Positions 1-14,529 of a DNA stretch of 64,000 nucleotides are shown here, one piece after another. Under the pieces are notes generated by a model. It did no database searches. It saw only the letters and a program-made list of their open reading frames with translations, and was not told where the DNA came from. The stretch is from Chlorokybus atmophyticus (taxonomy: Eukaryota > Streptophyta > Chlorokybophyceae > Chlorokybales > Chlorokybaceae), in the NCBI GenBank assembly GCA_009103225.1, contig RHPI01000772.1, positions 735,987-799,986 of the forward strand, in the 5' to 3' direction. The position numbers were made by a program, and so were the translations under genes. Position 1 is the stretch's first letter. Each line of letters begins with the position of its first letter.

Positions 1-2525
<2,525 letters not shown>

Positions 2526-2585
2526 GGCAGCCACTGGTTGGCGTTCAGATACATGTCTTTTGGTAGTACGAGCGTGCTTATATGT

Positions 2586-2591
2586 AATAAA
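2586..2591 (+). promoter_or_regulatory. Poly(A) signal AATAAA of gene A
   Basis: AATAAA lies about 60 bases past the stop codon. Gene B has the same hexamer at the homologous place (33839-33844). Confidence 0.6.
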
Positions 2592-2787
2592 GTGTAGACT
2601 CTTGTAATATATAAGACTCATGTAATATGAAGGCAAGAACAGGATAGATACTGTTGTGATCCATCGACACACCTCTATTCTCATCTTGTACCCCTTTCCT
2701 TGCAACACCATCATCATCACAACGTGCCATTGGGTTTTCTGTACGTGTAAACCCTTCGCATACACAACCATTTAGTATACGCAGCAC

Positions 2788-3080
2788 ATGGGGACCTCAC
2801 TGACCTGCACATGCCAAACCGCTAGACTGCAAAGGCACTTGTGCCCAAGCGTACTTATAGCTGCTTGTGCTTGTGATCAAGGAGTTAAGTCTTTCCATTT
2901 GCTCACTGTGACTGTTGATCAATACTTTTCATGCGCAAATACAGTAGCAAAACAAACAAATAAACACAAGACACATGCGCAGGTAACTACTACACTCGCG
3001 ATGTATGCATGCAATATAGAAAGCAGTACGTTGGGTCCCGCAGCAGCAGCACTACCAACACACGAGCAAAAACACAACCA
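2788..3080. repeat. 3' flank of gene A shared with gene B
   Basis: The stretch starting near CTCACTGACCTGCACATGCC at 2795 recurs downstream of gene B from about 34026 with scattered substitutions, and weak similarity goes on to about 3080/34360. The duplicated unit is therefore the whole gene plus several hundred bases of flank. No gene is seen here. Confidence 0.7.
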
Positions 3081-3162
3081 ACACATTCACGCCACATTCA
3101 CACACACGTGCACCAGCACACATGCAGAGGCAGAGGCAGAGGCATGCGGGCAAACATCCTGA

Positions 3163-3185
3163 GGGGGGGGGGGGGGGGGGGGGAN
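3163..3185. repeat. Poly-G tract ending in an assembly N
   Basis: Twenty-one G residues are followed by A and N. It is probably a sequencing stop point. 3186-3430 shows no gene. Confidence 0.9.
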
Positions 3186-3477
3186 CATACACATACATGC
3201 GCACAGAAACAGAAGTGATGGTTACTGCAAGTTCTGTGTGGCTCCGTTAGTGGTTAACGGTTATGGTGACGGTAACGGTAACGGCTGCGGTTGCTGCTTT
3301 CATTATCATACAGTTTGGTTTACTAGCACCATCATGAGTTTTTGCATGTTTTGCGCTGCATCGGAACTAGGCGGGACAATGAAGTGGCGTGACAAAGTGC
3401 GTTTTATGTTACATTTGGCATGACTCGGTTTAGATTGGGATGACTCGGTTCAGATTTTACAAGTCGACTCATAGGGT

Positions 3478-3837
3478 TGCTATCCGCAGTATGTTATTGA
3501 TTCATTGCGCGATGCCACTCAACACTCTTTTCCCGATCTTGCTCGCTTTGCGGATGAAGGTTGTATTGCAATTCTGCTGGCAAAGGTCACTATTACCAAA
3601 TTTTGCAATGCGTACCTTACAATGTTCAAGGCTCATGGAGCCATTAACGAGCAGCAACGACTATTACTCGTCGTTGAGAGGTTCATTGCTGAAAAAAAGC
3701 TTATGGATTATCAACAATAAACCGTTACTGCCGACAATTCACAAGCTCTTGTTCCAATGCCATTGGCGGAGATAAATAAGCATGTACACACGTTTCGGCT
3801 CGCTTACACGGAGTTGCACGATCGCCATGCTGCATGA
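3478..3837 (+). pseudogene. Decayed coding-like fragment, unrecognised
   Basis: One frame (open from 3505 to 3720) has protein-like composition, with Ala/Leu/Glu-rich helical text such as FADEGCIAILLAK and LLLVVERFIAEKK. It continues past one stop with EINKHVHTF. I do not recognise the family. Its closeness to the Helitron remains suggests it may be part of that element or an older insertion. Confidence 0.25.
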
Positions 3838-4107
3838 GAGATGGAAAACTTATAGTTTACCCGTGTAGCTTGGTTCAAATCATGTTTAATGTTGCTTACA
3901 AATTGCTGTATTAATGTGTTGCCATCGTGTACAGTGCGGTTCCGCGATAATGGTAACACGCTTGTTATCGCATATCGTATAATTGCAACACGTGTTGATC
4001 TACTTGTCCAACAAAATGACTAGTTGACTATGATACACATGCTCGTTAATGACTCATTAACAACTGAGTATTGTGGTTGCAATTTGTGATGAGTTACTTA
4101 ATTTACC

Positions 4108-4302
4108 TACCGTATTTACTCGAACACAAGCCCCCACTTTAAACATAAGGCCCCCACCCTTTTTTCTTGGGGTGGCCTATATTCTAGCCTATTCTTGCCT
4201 GTACAATGGGGTTTTTTACAAAGGCCCACCCTTGTTTTAACCAAAGGGCTTGTATACAGGGGGGNNNNGGGGGGGGGGGCTTTTGTTTGAGTACATACGG
4301 TA
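4108..4302. mobile_element. Foldback/MITE-like element with ~28-bp terminal inverted repeats
   Basis: The left end TACCGTATTTACTCGAACAC runs into AAGCCCCC. The right end (4271-4302) is its imperfect inverse, GGGGGCTTTTGTTTGAGTAC followed by ATACGGTA. The inside is about 130 bases without an ORF, and four Ns sit in the right-hand poly-G. Short length, inverted ends and no coding content fit a non-autonomous DNA transposon. The superfamily is not determined. Confidence 0.6.
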
Positions 4303-5686
4303 ACAATGAGGATACCAAATCAATTGTGCAATGCATGAAGCACCCCATGTCATCAGCTGTTTATTCATACCAACCATGACGCAAGTCCTCATCTTTATTT
4401 TGCACAAGATACTTTTCAAGTGTACATGAACTCGAAATCATCGTTTAGATTAATGTTTCAGTAATCGTACTAGCATATTGGCTGCTTCATTGTATGTGAG
4501 GCATTTGTATTCTTTCTATTGCCCGGCCTTCATGACAAAAACGAGTTGCATCAATTGGGCTAGAGGTATGCATGAATCATCGTTTGCACGCCGGTTTTAC
4601 GGTTCATTATATGTTACAGTGTTTGGAAGACTTCATACTGACTCGTGCCTGGTTAAAACTGTCTTTTACATTTGGCATAGAAAAACTTGGCTGCACATGT
4701 GCACGCCACGTTCAACATGTTCAATAATCGATTCGCTATGAACCATGCCATATTGGTATTATATCTTTTATATTTATATTATATTAAGCATTTGTGTGTC
4801 AGTAAAATACCCAATGGCGGTCCGTTTTGATTGTCATGTTGTCTCTTGAATTCAATCTCTTCCGTAATGCTTTTGCTAATCATATCGTTAACGTCCATGT
4901 GAGTTAAGTCGTCGGTGAAAATTTGGTCGGGCATGCAGGCTACGTTGTCAAGAATACTTATTTGCCTTCATGATAAGCCATTGGCTATGCCTTCATGCTT
5001 CTTAAGCATTGTACATTGTCTTCAGTGTTGAGCTTACTTGTTCGGCTGATGTATTGTTTGGTTTCCAAACAAAAGTTGTTAAGTTAACGAGAAATGGAGG
5101 CGCAACAGAATGGTGTTAGATGGCATTTATTGTGCTGTGTTAAAAGATTCTTGGGGGGTATGGGGGGCCATCCAACCTCGTACCAATGGATTGGGTGATT
5201 GTAGAACGCGCTTTAACACGCGACTGTTGCACTCCTTTCAATCGCGCGCTCCTTTACTGCGTCGTTTGCCGTTTGCCATTGCATTCGGCGGCCAAAGATG
5301 CTTGTAATGTTGTGGATGCCTTTTTCGCCACTTTTAGCAACTGCGCTAACAGCATCGCCGCCTCGTCATTTATCTCGCATTTCATCGACTGCGGCGTAAC
5401 GGTTGGGCCACTGTTTGCTTGTAGTACGGATTCAATCGATTGGTTTCAAAGGAAATGCAATGGTTCCACATGAGAATAAGAAAATCATTATGTTGCATTG
5501 ATGATGTAATGCCATCACTCTTGATGTGGCAATTGTGATTTTTACCTTTAACCGTCTCTGCAATTTTCCATGCCACCATTGATGTTTAGACAGTATGGAT
5601 GTGTGCGCATCGCAGGCGCCGTCGGATGGAAGTTAACCTAAGGTCTCGTATTAGATTGTTGTGCTATTGCGCCATTGCGGTATTGC
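4303..5686. other. No recognisable gene; ORF fragments only
   Basis: Two open stretches on the + strand (4478-4738 and 5186-5470) have protein-like stretches but no motif I recognise. They may be remnants of the N-terminal part of the Helitron-type protein downstream. I see no RNA gene or promoter here. Confidence 0.3.
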
Positions 5687-5765
5687 GCCCATATGTCACC
5701 ATATGGTACACATGGCAGCATATGGTGACATATGGTTGTATACGATATTATACCGATGCATGTTA
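5687..5765. repeat. CATATG/CCATATGG palindrome block, left of Helitron remains
   Basis: At least four overlapping CATATG-centred palindromes occur in about 80 bases, including ACCATATGGT. Comparable blocks lie at 9970-10376 and 25975-26440. Confidence 0.7.
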
Positions 5766-6764
5766 CGTCAAGTCCAAATGAGTATATTTTTTATGAAGGC
5801 CATGATCTAGGATGGTGACGGCGAGATTGGCGGTGGCGTGAATGTATTGAGGACTATGTGTCGGGAATGTGGCAGTTACATTACTGGGAGTTGAGGTCGA
5901 GGTTGCTCTATTATTACGTCAGTTTGGAGACGCTTTGTGAACACTGGTTGGACGGTGACGGAGAGGTTTGCGGTGGTGCAGATGTAATACGAACTCTTAA
6001 TATCCGGCAAGTGGCAGCTAATCATGTTGCTCTCTGTCACGTCAGGTTGGAGACGCTTTGTGAACACTGGCTGCAGTGTACCTAATGGCTTTTTATGTGG
6101 CAAAGTGTACAATGGGATTTTGTTTCAAAAATGCCGTGCTGCTCTATGTGTGGCTTTGTTCAATTTTATGCTCTCAATGTTTCCCCGATGCGATGTACGT
6201 CCTCGTCCGAATCAGCTTACAAAATCGCCAATATTTTATGGCTGAACACACGCAACGTCAGCAGAAGTAAATTATCTGTGACCGGTGTCGTCAAGGTTCT
6301 TCCCGCTCAGCTGACTTTGCGTTCCATAGTGGTGTATACATTTGCCAGGTGTTACAGTCACATCCTATAGACGTGCAGTTGTTGTTATTGTTGAACACGA
6401 CCACTGTTTTACGCAACTTGTACAACCCATGTGGTTTTCCATCTGGTTTGGTTCAACAGTTGATTATAGTGAATAGTCCATTCATTCATTGAGATCAGCT
6501 AGGAAGTTCTTCACTTAATTGTGTCAAGAAGGTATTGGTTGAGCTCGTCGTATCCAACCCGTTGGTTCAAAAATACAGCGCTCTATATGAGCAACCATTT
6601 GGTTCGTGGCATTCCCATTGTGAGTTCCGCTATAATACAAAACATTGTGTCACGTCACCAAGAACGCAACCCACTCAATGTTGTCGACAGTAACGCACAT
6701 CACTACGTGGTGACTACGTTGTTATCAATTCCCGTTCGCAGCAACTCAAATCCATGTTGACGTT

Positions 6765-7157
6765 TTGATGCGCGCTGGCCATATGCAGTTACGTGATCCG
6801 CCCATTCAACTTGAATTGCAAGTACAGTTCAACGGCCAGTACAATGTCGCTAATGTCACCATTGAAACAGCATTGTTTCCCATGCTATTTTCAGTTGGCC
6901 ATGGTTTTTATGATGGCAATGTGTATCAAAGATTGTTGGACAATCTCATGGTTCGCTGCTCGCAAAGCTTTTCGCTATTTACGTTGTACAAGCCTTACTT
7001 GCTACTGATGTATCATGTTCGACAGTTTATTACCATGGTCAATAAGTGTCGCAAAGTTGCAAGCGAAGAACATATCCATAAATATCTACAAAAACACCAT
7101 GATGCGACCATCAATGACGCTATTCAACGTGTTGTTAACATTGAGTGCCAGGTGATG
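6765..7157 (+). pseudogene. Helitron N-terminal (Helitron_like_N) domain, decayed
   Basis: The 131-residue open frame contains FPMLFSVGHGFYDG, then YKPYLLLMYHVRQFI. This matches the pattern of the N-terminal domain of Helitron Rep-helicase proteins (FPLLFP.G.G.YDG and a later hydrophobic LYxxRQ block). Downstream segments in other frames continue the same protein (Rep, linker, helicase), so the gene has accumulated stops and frameshifts. No intact start is visible. Confidence 0.62.
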
Positions 7158-7225
7158 TGACTGGATCTCCCAATTGGCATCGACAACAGCTTAATGATCT
7201 TCCGTGTTTGGTACAATACTAGGGC

Positions 7226-7870
7226 ATGCCTACTCTTTTTATTACCCTGACTGCTGATGAAGTCCAGCACTAAGTTTTTACAATTAGCAAACTTACAGCG
7301 CGTGTTGCAAAAAATATCAACATCGTTGTCGTGACAAGATGCTCCAATTGAATGCGCTTATTCATTTTATCATGTATCTAAATTCTTTAAAGAGTACATT
7401 GAACAATGCGATATCTTGGGCCGTGTCATGCATCACGTGATCAGGTACGAAACACAACATTGTGGATCGTTGCATGCACATATTATGCCATGGCTGCACC
7501 CTAATGACATTGAAAGCGTGTGCAATGAGATACTAGCGTTCATTCCAGGCAATTTTGATGCAAAACAACAACAATCAATTGTGCCATGTGATGGTAAGTT
7601 GGAGATTTTGCATGAGTATGTGGTTCAAAGCAAATGCAGCGATATTGGAATAGGCTGTCGCGCATACAACAAACAATGTGACATGGAATTTCCATATTCA
7701 GTTCCATATTCAGTTAAAATGAACACAAGCCCCAGTTCAACAACCATATGCACAGGTATGAATATTATCGGCCACGATACTGCGATCGCGATGTAGTTCC
7801 ATATCATCAAGTGCTATTGCTGTTATGGGGTGAACATGTAAATGTGTTGTGTGTGACAGTCATGGGAGCA
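7226..7870 (+). pseudogene. Helitron Rep (HUH endonuclease) domain, decayed
   Basis: A fragment MPTLFITLTADEVQH (7226-7270) matches the 'PT.F.T.t..d..' strand of Helitron Rep. In another frame (from 7416), GSLHAHIMPWLHPND holds the HUH motif (H-A-H) that binds the metal for rolling-circle nicking. It is followed by a Cys pattern (KCSDIGIGC, QCDMEFPYSV). A third frame carries the conserved YYRPRYCDRDVVPYH and LLLLWGEHVN at about 7758-7840. The block order is that of Helitron replicase. The stops and frame changes make it non-functional as read. Confidence 0.75.
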
Positions 7871-8154
7871 AGTACCTTTTCAAGTACCAAGTATCAAAAA
7901 GATGGAGCCTATTAAAACTCTGAACGACGCCATTAATGCCAATGTCTTAGGGCTTTAAGGTTTTACACTCAACGCGCTATGTGTCATTGTATTTGTTTAA
8001 ACAAATTGCTCCTGCGGAGGCAGCATTAATCTATTAGAAATTCCGATTTTTCAGATGTCGGGTACTGTCACATATGATACACGTTCTACAACAACACGAG
8101 CGTACATTGCAACATGCTAAATAGATTCTGGTGTACCCAGTTGACATATACTAT

Positions 8155-8673
8155 GCTAAGCCAAAAGAATTGAAGCAAATTACTTTGTACAAGCAATTTT
8201 GCCGTTTTGTGCAACATGAAAAACACAAACCTGCTCCCAGAGGTAATGTACGTGCTTTGCTTGATTGATTTGGTGGCAACTTTACGAACTCAGCACGCCG
8301 CGCATTATATGATTTTCAGACTATCATCCCACATACCATATTGAGGAATATTACTTTAACCTGCTATTACAAAGTGTTGTTTTCCGCAACGAAGCTGAGT
8401 TATTACCCCCCAGCAATACCGCAGGCAAGTATCTCTTAGAGTGTGTGCAGCGTGGTTTAATTACCGACACCACACGCACATTGCATACTCACATTATGGA
8501 ATATGCCCAGCAACACCTATATAATGATGTCAACATCCAGCAATTGATTACTTCCATGGCCAGGGAGGTTGATGCTGGAGAACATCAAGAATGTTCAGCA
8601 ACAGCAACAGATGAGTACATTACTGGTGCGTGTGACATCCAAGAATTTGCCAATATATCCATGTGTACAAGAT
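8155..8673 (+). pseudogene. Helitron protein, Rep-to-helicase linker, decayed
   Basis: Fragments YYAKPKELKQITLYKQF (about 8150-8200) and, in a frame open to the stop at 8675, EEYYFNLLLQSVVFRNEAEL match the conserved linker text of Helitron helicases (the block before the 'LL...PFRs..eL' motif). The final open part (8445-8675) is Gln-rich and not recognised further. Confidence 0.55.
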
Positions 8674-8719
8674 AAAAAAACAACAAACAATATCCAACAG
8701 AATTTGTGCACAAATAATG

Positions 8720-9960
8720 GGCTTGCATGTGATATTGGGGTGTCCAGGAGCTGGCAAAACATATCTGATCAAACACATTACACATCAATTGCGCACAGCA
8801 GGTTTACTAGTTTTGTTGAGCGCAACAACCGGAGCAGCTGCTGCACGACTGAGTCCATATGCGCAAACTGCACATACCAATTCTACTATTCCAGTCGATG
8901 GTCAAATTGTATCATATTTTAGTGCTACGCACGACATATACAAACGACTGGCAGCGTGTCATGTTTTTGTAATTGAATTTTCCATGATAGCAGGGCGATT
9001 TTGTAACTTGATGTGCCTACGTATACGGCAAGTTCATATATGAGGTTTTTGGAACCACGTGGCTGTGGTATTGGTGGGAGATCACAAACAACTTCCTGCA
9101 GTTTGCTATCATTAAACAGAAGACAATACCCAAGTTTGTACCAGGTGCCACATTTTCGAATGTCGCATTTGGTCAATTCGTGTGCAATATGAACTTGCAG
9201 TATCAGTGCGCCATGTTTCAGACCTTGAGTTTGCCAAATTTTTGAGTAATACCCCATCCACTGTCCCCACATCATCAGCTATCTATTCAATTTTAGTCTG
9301 ATGGTTGGTTTCCGATCAGTTGCTGAGGCAAATTCTCGACAACACAATAGTGTTGTGTTCCCATGTAGAGGACGTTTTGCAGTTTCATAACATGGTGTTG
9401 CATCAGCAGTTCTCACAATCCCAAATCCATCAGGTGCAAATTCATACTAATGCTGCTCTAGTGCCAGAACTACAGGACTGGTTGCAAAAACCCAAGTTCA
9501 ACTTGTTGCCGCGTGTTGCGGTTGGAGCAAAGGTGTTGATTCTGAAAATTATGAGTTTGAACGATGGGGCTGCCAATGGTGCTGTAGCAACAGTTCAGAA
9601 ACTTTGCATTTACAACGGCAATCTGATCAGTATGTGTGTGAAAGTCGCCTCAACACACGACACACACGCACGACACATAAGCTCATATGGGTACGACGCA
9701 CAACCCACAAACACACCACTTGTCAAGGCAAAACCTATCTCACAAATACATTTCCATTGCAGTTAGCCTATGCAATGACTGTTCACAAGGCCTAAGGGAC
9801 CACATTAGGACACAATACTCCGGTTCACATGCAGAGTGCATTTAGACCTGAATTGTGGTATGTGGCGCTCTCACTTGTGACCAATCGATCACTGTTAAGC
9901 CTGACACGACTGTCAGAGCCTCAGGAAATGACACCGGTTCCGTGGGATTATCTGCAAGGT
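8720..9960 (+). pseudogene. Pif1-like helicase domain of Helitron, decayed
   Basis: Walker A is intact as GCPGAGKTYLIKHI (from about 8736), followed by LLSATTGAAAARLSPYAQTA. The Walker B region reads VIEFSMI where DExSM is expected, so the acidic pair is altered. After a frameshift comes VLVGDHKQLPAV (motif III), then an open frame 9305-9766 with PRVAVGAKVLILK. Finally FPLQLAYAMTVHKA and WYVALSLVTNR (motifs V/VI) run to about 9960. Pif1-type helicases unwind DNA during rolling-circle Helitron transposition. The order Rep-helicase in one strand supports a single former Helitron, now dead. Confidence 0.78.
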
Positions 9961-9969
9961 GAGTTCATG

Positions 9970-10376
9970 CAGTCACACGATACTGTGGCGCAGTTCGTTC
10001 GAACATGGCAGCACATGGTAGCATATATGGACATATGTTGCCATATGCAGATCATCTGCATATGATATATGTTACCATATGTTAACGTATGGTGGAGGAT
10101 CAATGTACACATGATCGCCAATGTACGTCCATGTAGTCACTTTCCATGATAAGTATTTTCAAATTGTTGCATCGCACGCAGTCACGTACTGTGGCGAAGT
10201 TTGTTCGAACATGGCAATATATATGGTAGCATATATAAGCATTTGTTGCCATCTGCAGATATGTATTACCATATGGTAACATATGGTGGAGGATCGTCGT
10301 ACACATAATCGCGCTCGCCAGTGTACTTACATGTAGTTTTTCCATGGTAAGTATCATAAAATCGTTGCATCACATG
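9970..10376. repeat. Two tandem ~200-bp units rich in CATATG palindromes
   Basis: Unit 1 (9970-10178) and unit 2 (10179-10376) both open with CAGTCAC..ACTGTGGCG, share TTCGAACATGGCA, a run of CATATG/ACCATATGGT palindromes, ATATGGTGGAGGATC, and end with GTTGCATC.CA. They start in the last codons of the helicase and may mark the 3' side of the element. A CTRR end with hairpin was not identified. Confidence 0.7.
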
Positions 10377-10703
10377 TGTAATCGTTGGATTGAGTAGCCA
10401 TTTGACAAGCTGCATGCAATAGGGTGCATGCTTACTGATTGGTGATTAGTGCAATGTGACCATTGCATATTATTACAGGGCTTCAAAATACAAAGCTGAA
10501 ACCAGCGACGGCACTAGTGTCTTTGGTGTCATCCTGCTCTTATTCACTGGCGCTCGTGAGAGCGTCAACCTCGTCTACTTCCACTTAGTCTGTCACATCC
10601 AGGTACGTAGCTGAGTGTGCAGATATTGGCAGCGGAATGATGTCGACTGTGTGCCTACCCAGCCACCAGCAACCATTCACTTACATTGGTTATGCTGTGC
10701 AGC

Positions 10704-11190
10704 ATGGATTCCGATGCTTAGGAACTTAACAAGTTGAACTCGCATCTGTTTAATGATGAACTTGGAATTAAACGCCAACGCACCAGCAGCGGCAGCAGAG
10801 GAGGTTTTGGACGAGCATTGTCTGCAAAGCAAATGTGGTCATGCAACAACGCTGGTGTCACTCCCGACAAATTAGAAGGACTGCTCACTAAGACCGAAGA
10901 AGATAAGTTGATCCGCGCTGCTAAAGAACGGGCTTCAAAATTCCGCGTCAAAAATAGGATGCCATTGCCCCAGGTACATAATATATGCAACTCTTGCATA
11001 CATTAACGCTGTTCTGTTAGGAGCTTGTATCTTCTACATCCGCAAGATGGGCATCAACGTTAAAGATGAGTCAAAGCGCCAGGTCGCATACAAGTTATGA
11101 GACGCCTAGCTTTGCCAAAACAACCCGGATCTTCCTGACAGTGCAGATCCGCTTCTGGCTAATTAAGTATGAATGCACTTCTTGCTAGTG
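10704..11190 (+). pseudogene. Decayed two-exon gene, unrecognised
   Basis: From ATG at 10704 one frame runs to a possible donor at 10974 (CAG|gtacat), with a TAG at codon 6. It is Lys/Arg-rich near the end (KAKERASKFRVKNR-like text). After an acceptor at 11020 a second open stretch follows. There is no known motif. It lies just upstream of the GIY-YIG remnant and could be part of the same former gene. Confidence 0.3.
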
Positions 11191-11583
11191 TTAGATTATT
11201 ACATTGTGTGTAATATTGCAAAGGTATGTGTAACACAGAAATGCATCACACAGGTCTTTGAACTGGTACACATTCGCAAAGTGTGCATCTAGGATGCAGC
11301 TCACCTCATGTCTGCGGGTAAAGCTGAGAAGATCCTCAACCAGATCAACAAAGCTGATTTATGTAGAGATGTTGGCTGCTAATGTTCCCAATCATTAGAT
11401 AGACGTACAGTTGATTCCATGTGTAACACATTCACATAAATATTATTCATGTAGTCGTGTTAATGACAACATAACAACTGCATGCTGCAGGTGGCTGAGA
11501 ATGTGTAGTCCGCTTCATTCAGCAGCACGCAATGCAACCCCAAACAATCTGCGGGCAGCAGCACGCTGTGCAAAAAACCGTCA
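11191..11583. other. Decayed coding-like DNA, no named gene
   Basis: Short stretches with protein-like text (e.g. around 11260-11370) interrupted by stops. I see no RNA gene. Confidence 0.3.
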
Positions 11584-11885
11584 GTAGATGAGCTGGATGG
11601 TGCGCGTTGCATCTACAAACTCACGTACCTGAAAAGTGGAAAAGTCTACATTGGTTAAAGCAGCACCCCCTACGTCGTTTTATGGAGCACAAGCGATCTC
11701 CTCCCAAGAAATTACATAAATAAAACACTTGGTTTATCAAAAGGATTTCAAGAAACAAGCAGTGATGCATGTTTTTGATGTAGCATAGAGCAAACAACTT
11801 TCAGATCGGTTGGAAGCAAAGTACATTGCACAGTGTGACTAATGTGGCAAAATGGGTTATGGTATTGATCATGGCAGTCTGAGTA
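11584..11885 (+). pseudogene. GIY-YIG nuclease domain, decayed
   Basis: ARCIYKLTYLKSGKVYIG matches the GIY-YIG signature, with the first G replaced by C. After a TAA and a frame change comes RFMEHKRSPPKK (the catalytic-Arg helix region). A further segment, LEAKYIAQCD...MGYGIDHG, matches the C-terminal part with the metal-binding Glu (in LEAKYI). The spacing of about 100 codons fits the family, which contains homing, repair and transposon (Penelope-like, Terminon) nucleases. With no RT next to it I cannot assign a parent element. Confidence 0.6.
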
Positions 11886-12200
11886 GATTCAGGGCATTTT
11901 GGGCACGACAACGCATTGGTAATAGCTGGTAGTAGCTTTGGGAAATACAAAAGGAAGCGTTCTTGAGTATCCAATTCACATTAGTCCTTACGCATTAACA
12001 TGTCATTGCGTTCTGCTCTGCATGTAAATCTGCGTTACGATTGTTGCATTGGCAGAGAGTGAGTCTCGCACACAGCACCAACACACACCAGCATACTATG
12101 CATCTATTGCTGGGTTGGCACATTAGTTAATCTTCCCACACAATATGTGCGGCATACAAGTGGATGCGTGTTTCTAGTAACAACATAGCCATACAGATAT
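11886..12200. other. Nothing recognised
   Basis: No ORF with protein-like composition, no RNA gene, no repeat that I can support. Confidence 0.4.
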
Positions 12201-12207
12201 CAACAGA

Positions 12208-13660
12208 TCACGGGAAGTATTCAGTTGACACCAATTTTGACACATGCAACTCAAGAGCAAAACAGGTACCATGCAATACAGGGCTACTCAGCCCGGGTGG
12301 CTGCGAAGGCCAAGCACCATCAGCACCGGAATTGTGTTTATTAACATCCTCATCATCATCGTCACTGTTGCTCAATTCAAATACGGGGAGATCGGGAGTC
12401 ATTGCACCATGTGGTGGGCGATATATAAAAATAAGTTAAAAGCAGCGGCAAAAAGAACACTCCATTAGAGGATGAGGTCGTGTGCGCAGCTTCTTCAAGC
12501 ATTAACGACACAATGTGGCTCCGCAACATGGCATTGGCAGCAACGCTTTCACTAGTTTCTGTTCGCAGCGGATTCCATGTGTTATCTTCATTGTCTACAC
12601 GCGCTTGCCCTTGTAGTCCTGGCGAACATGCTGCTGCATTTCTTCGGTTGGTGTTGCTTCACGCAGCAACGGAGCAACTGTGCAGAGGTAGGTGCAAACC
12701 TTCTCCCCAAGTATTTGGTAAAGTTTCAGTTGCTCCTGCTTGTTATCATCTTTGCGGTTGAGGAGCAATACCTGGTACACCAACCAGTAAACACCAAAGG
12801 GTTACAATTGATGGCGCACGCAGGCAATAATTGTAATTGTTGTGCGTTAAGGTCGATCTTTTTCAACATGTCTTTTGCCAAGCTGTCCAACTCTTTTTGG
12901 GTGACTTCCATTTGATGCTGGAAGCTATTAAACTGCATGCCATTGGGTTCAACGCGCTAACGGAATCGCCACTTAACCGTGTGAAGACGCAGAACGCTTG
13001 TCAACTCTAAAATCTGCAGCAGCATGTCAATTGCTGAAAAGTTGTTGGAGGTTTGAATAGTGCACGAGCAGACACCTTCGTATTTCGTGCGGCAATCGTC
13101 TGGTTGGCTTGGTCATTCTGGCCTTGCAAACGCGCCAGTTTTGCATTGTTGCCCTCATTTTGTTGCTGCAACCCGATGGCCCTGCGTTGCGCTTCTGCCA
13201 GCTGCTGGCGTAAGCGCAAGATGCTTGCTGCGTCTGCATTTGTGACGTTTTATGTCATTTTGGCGTGCTCAGCATGCTCATCGGGTAATGCGCATTTTAG
13301 GTCAATAAAGCGTTGTTCTGCAGCAGCATGGCGTGCACGCAGACCATTGAGTTCACTTATCATTTTTAACAGCTTTGCAACAATTTGGGGATCAGGCTGT
13401 TTATGACTTTGGCGTAGCTGCTTTGCTTGCTTCAAGTTGCGCTCACGAAGGGCTGTATTCTCGTCAACTAGATTAAGATCTGCAAACCATGCCATCATTG
13501 TCGTGTGTTAAAACAATGGCACAATTTGCCTTACTTTCATTTTGTAGTTGAGCGCTGCTTTGCACTTTACAAAGCAGGTTGGCACTGAAAGTGTCGATGG
13601 CAGCATGCATGACCTCAGGTGTAAGTTGGTAAGTTGGCATACGCGGCATTGCTTCCCCTG
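12208..13660 (-). pseudogene. Coiled-coil protein gene (minus strand), decayed; left part
   Basis: Read right to left: an exon (about 13655-13541) with THR/GLN text beginning MPRMPTYQLTPEVMHAA ends at a donor gtaaggc. After a 50-bp intron ending gtttgcag it continues in phase as NLNLVDENTALRERNLKQ. One frame then holds long heptad-like stretches (ISELNGLRARHAAAEQRF, LRLRQQLAEAQRRAIGLQQQ), crossed by a single TAA near 13256, down to 13007. More distal fragments (12938-12726 MEVTQKELDSLAKDMLKK; 12402-12208 with an acidic SNSDDDDEDV run) are in other frames. Function unknown. The general style (coiled coil, Gln-rich) resembles the coiled-coil gene at 52-53.5 kb. The gypsy element begins directly at its 5' side. 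Confidence 0.45.
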
Positions 13661-13674
13661 CGTTCTGTCATGCC

Positions 13675-14324
13675 ATCTACCCTCGCATGCCAGTCCTTCT
13701 CGAGCATGCCTACACCCAGCCCCACGCCCGGGCTACCAGCATGAAGACCGCGCGAGCCCCAGCCTACTGCTAGCTACTGTACCTCCCATGTAGCATATAG
13801 CTAGGGCTACTTTATAGACCTGTCTGTAGGGACCGCGCGTAGCTGATCAGTTGTAAGTCTGTTAATAACACATGTGCTATACCGAGTCTTAGGGGATTTC
13901 CAAAATAGCATAAGGCCTCGATGTGACCGTTGGCCTAGTGCCCGTGTGGCAATGCACAGTCCTAGTTTGACATGTATAAATAGGAAGTCACGTCACCAGA
14001 CTGGCTGGTGACACTGTAAGTGAGTACTGTGAGTACTAGGAGTACTAAGAAGTAAAGACTCTGTTTCTAAAGAGCTTGTAAAGCGACTTGAACTGGAAGC
14101 ACGCTGTCCTGGTTGCCAAGAATTCCCTTATTGCGTGAGACACGGTGCCTGCTCTTCTGCGCTGTGCCTGTCATTGCTGTGAGCTTGGCGGTGGTGTGTT
14201 GTCTCATCAGTCAGGGTGTTGTATCCACGTGTTGCACACTCATAAACCTCACTTAACAGTGCATTATTCTATCCACTCATGCAAAGAACTGTGTCCACAG
14301 CACTACCTATCGTAGTGGCTTGTT
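13675..14324 (+). repeat. 5' LTR-like repeat of gypsy element
   Basis: It is shared with 23532-24191 from CTGTCATGCCATCTACC to TAGTGGCTTGTT. A TATA box (TATAAATA, 13975-13982) is conserved in the other copy (23842-23849) and is a plausible U3 promoter. It lacks the 234-bp segment that precedes the 3' copy. Confidence 0.75.
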
Positions 14325-14529
14325 CACTTACAGTGTCACCCTCTTTGCACAAGTGAGTGTGTTGCAATCTGCATCAGATAGTGCAGTCTGCACCCAGGGA
14401 TACATCGCTGGGCATTCGTTATCATTGTCATCACATAGTGCGCACAAGCACTAGTGTGTTGGGTGGTAACAGCATCAGGATAGACGGTAGAGCACAAGCA
14501 CTCTACCCTTTCACCTCTGGACCAGCTGT
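14325..14529 (+). other. Leader between 5' LTR and gag
   Basis: Non-coding leader. TGGTAACAGCATCAGG at about 14463 resembles a tRNA(Met)-type primer site but is about 140 bases past the repeat end, so the assignment is doubtful. Confidence 0.3.

Noticed and set aside
14463-14478. TGGTAACAGCATCAGG as the gypsy primer binding site
   Set aside because: It lies about 140 bases past the LTR-like repeat and matches tRNA-Met only loosely.
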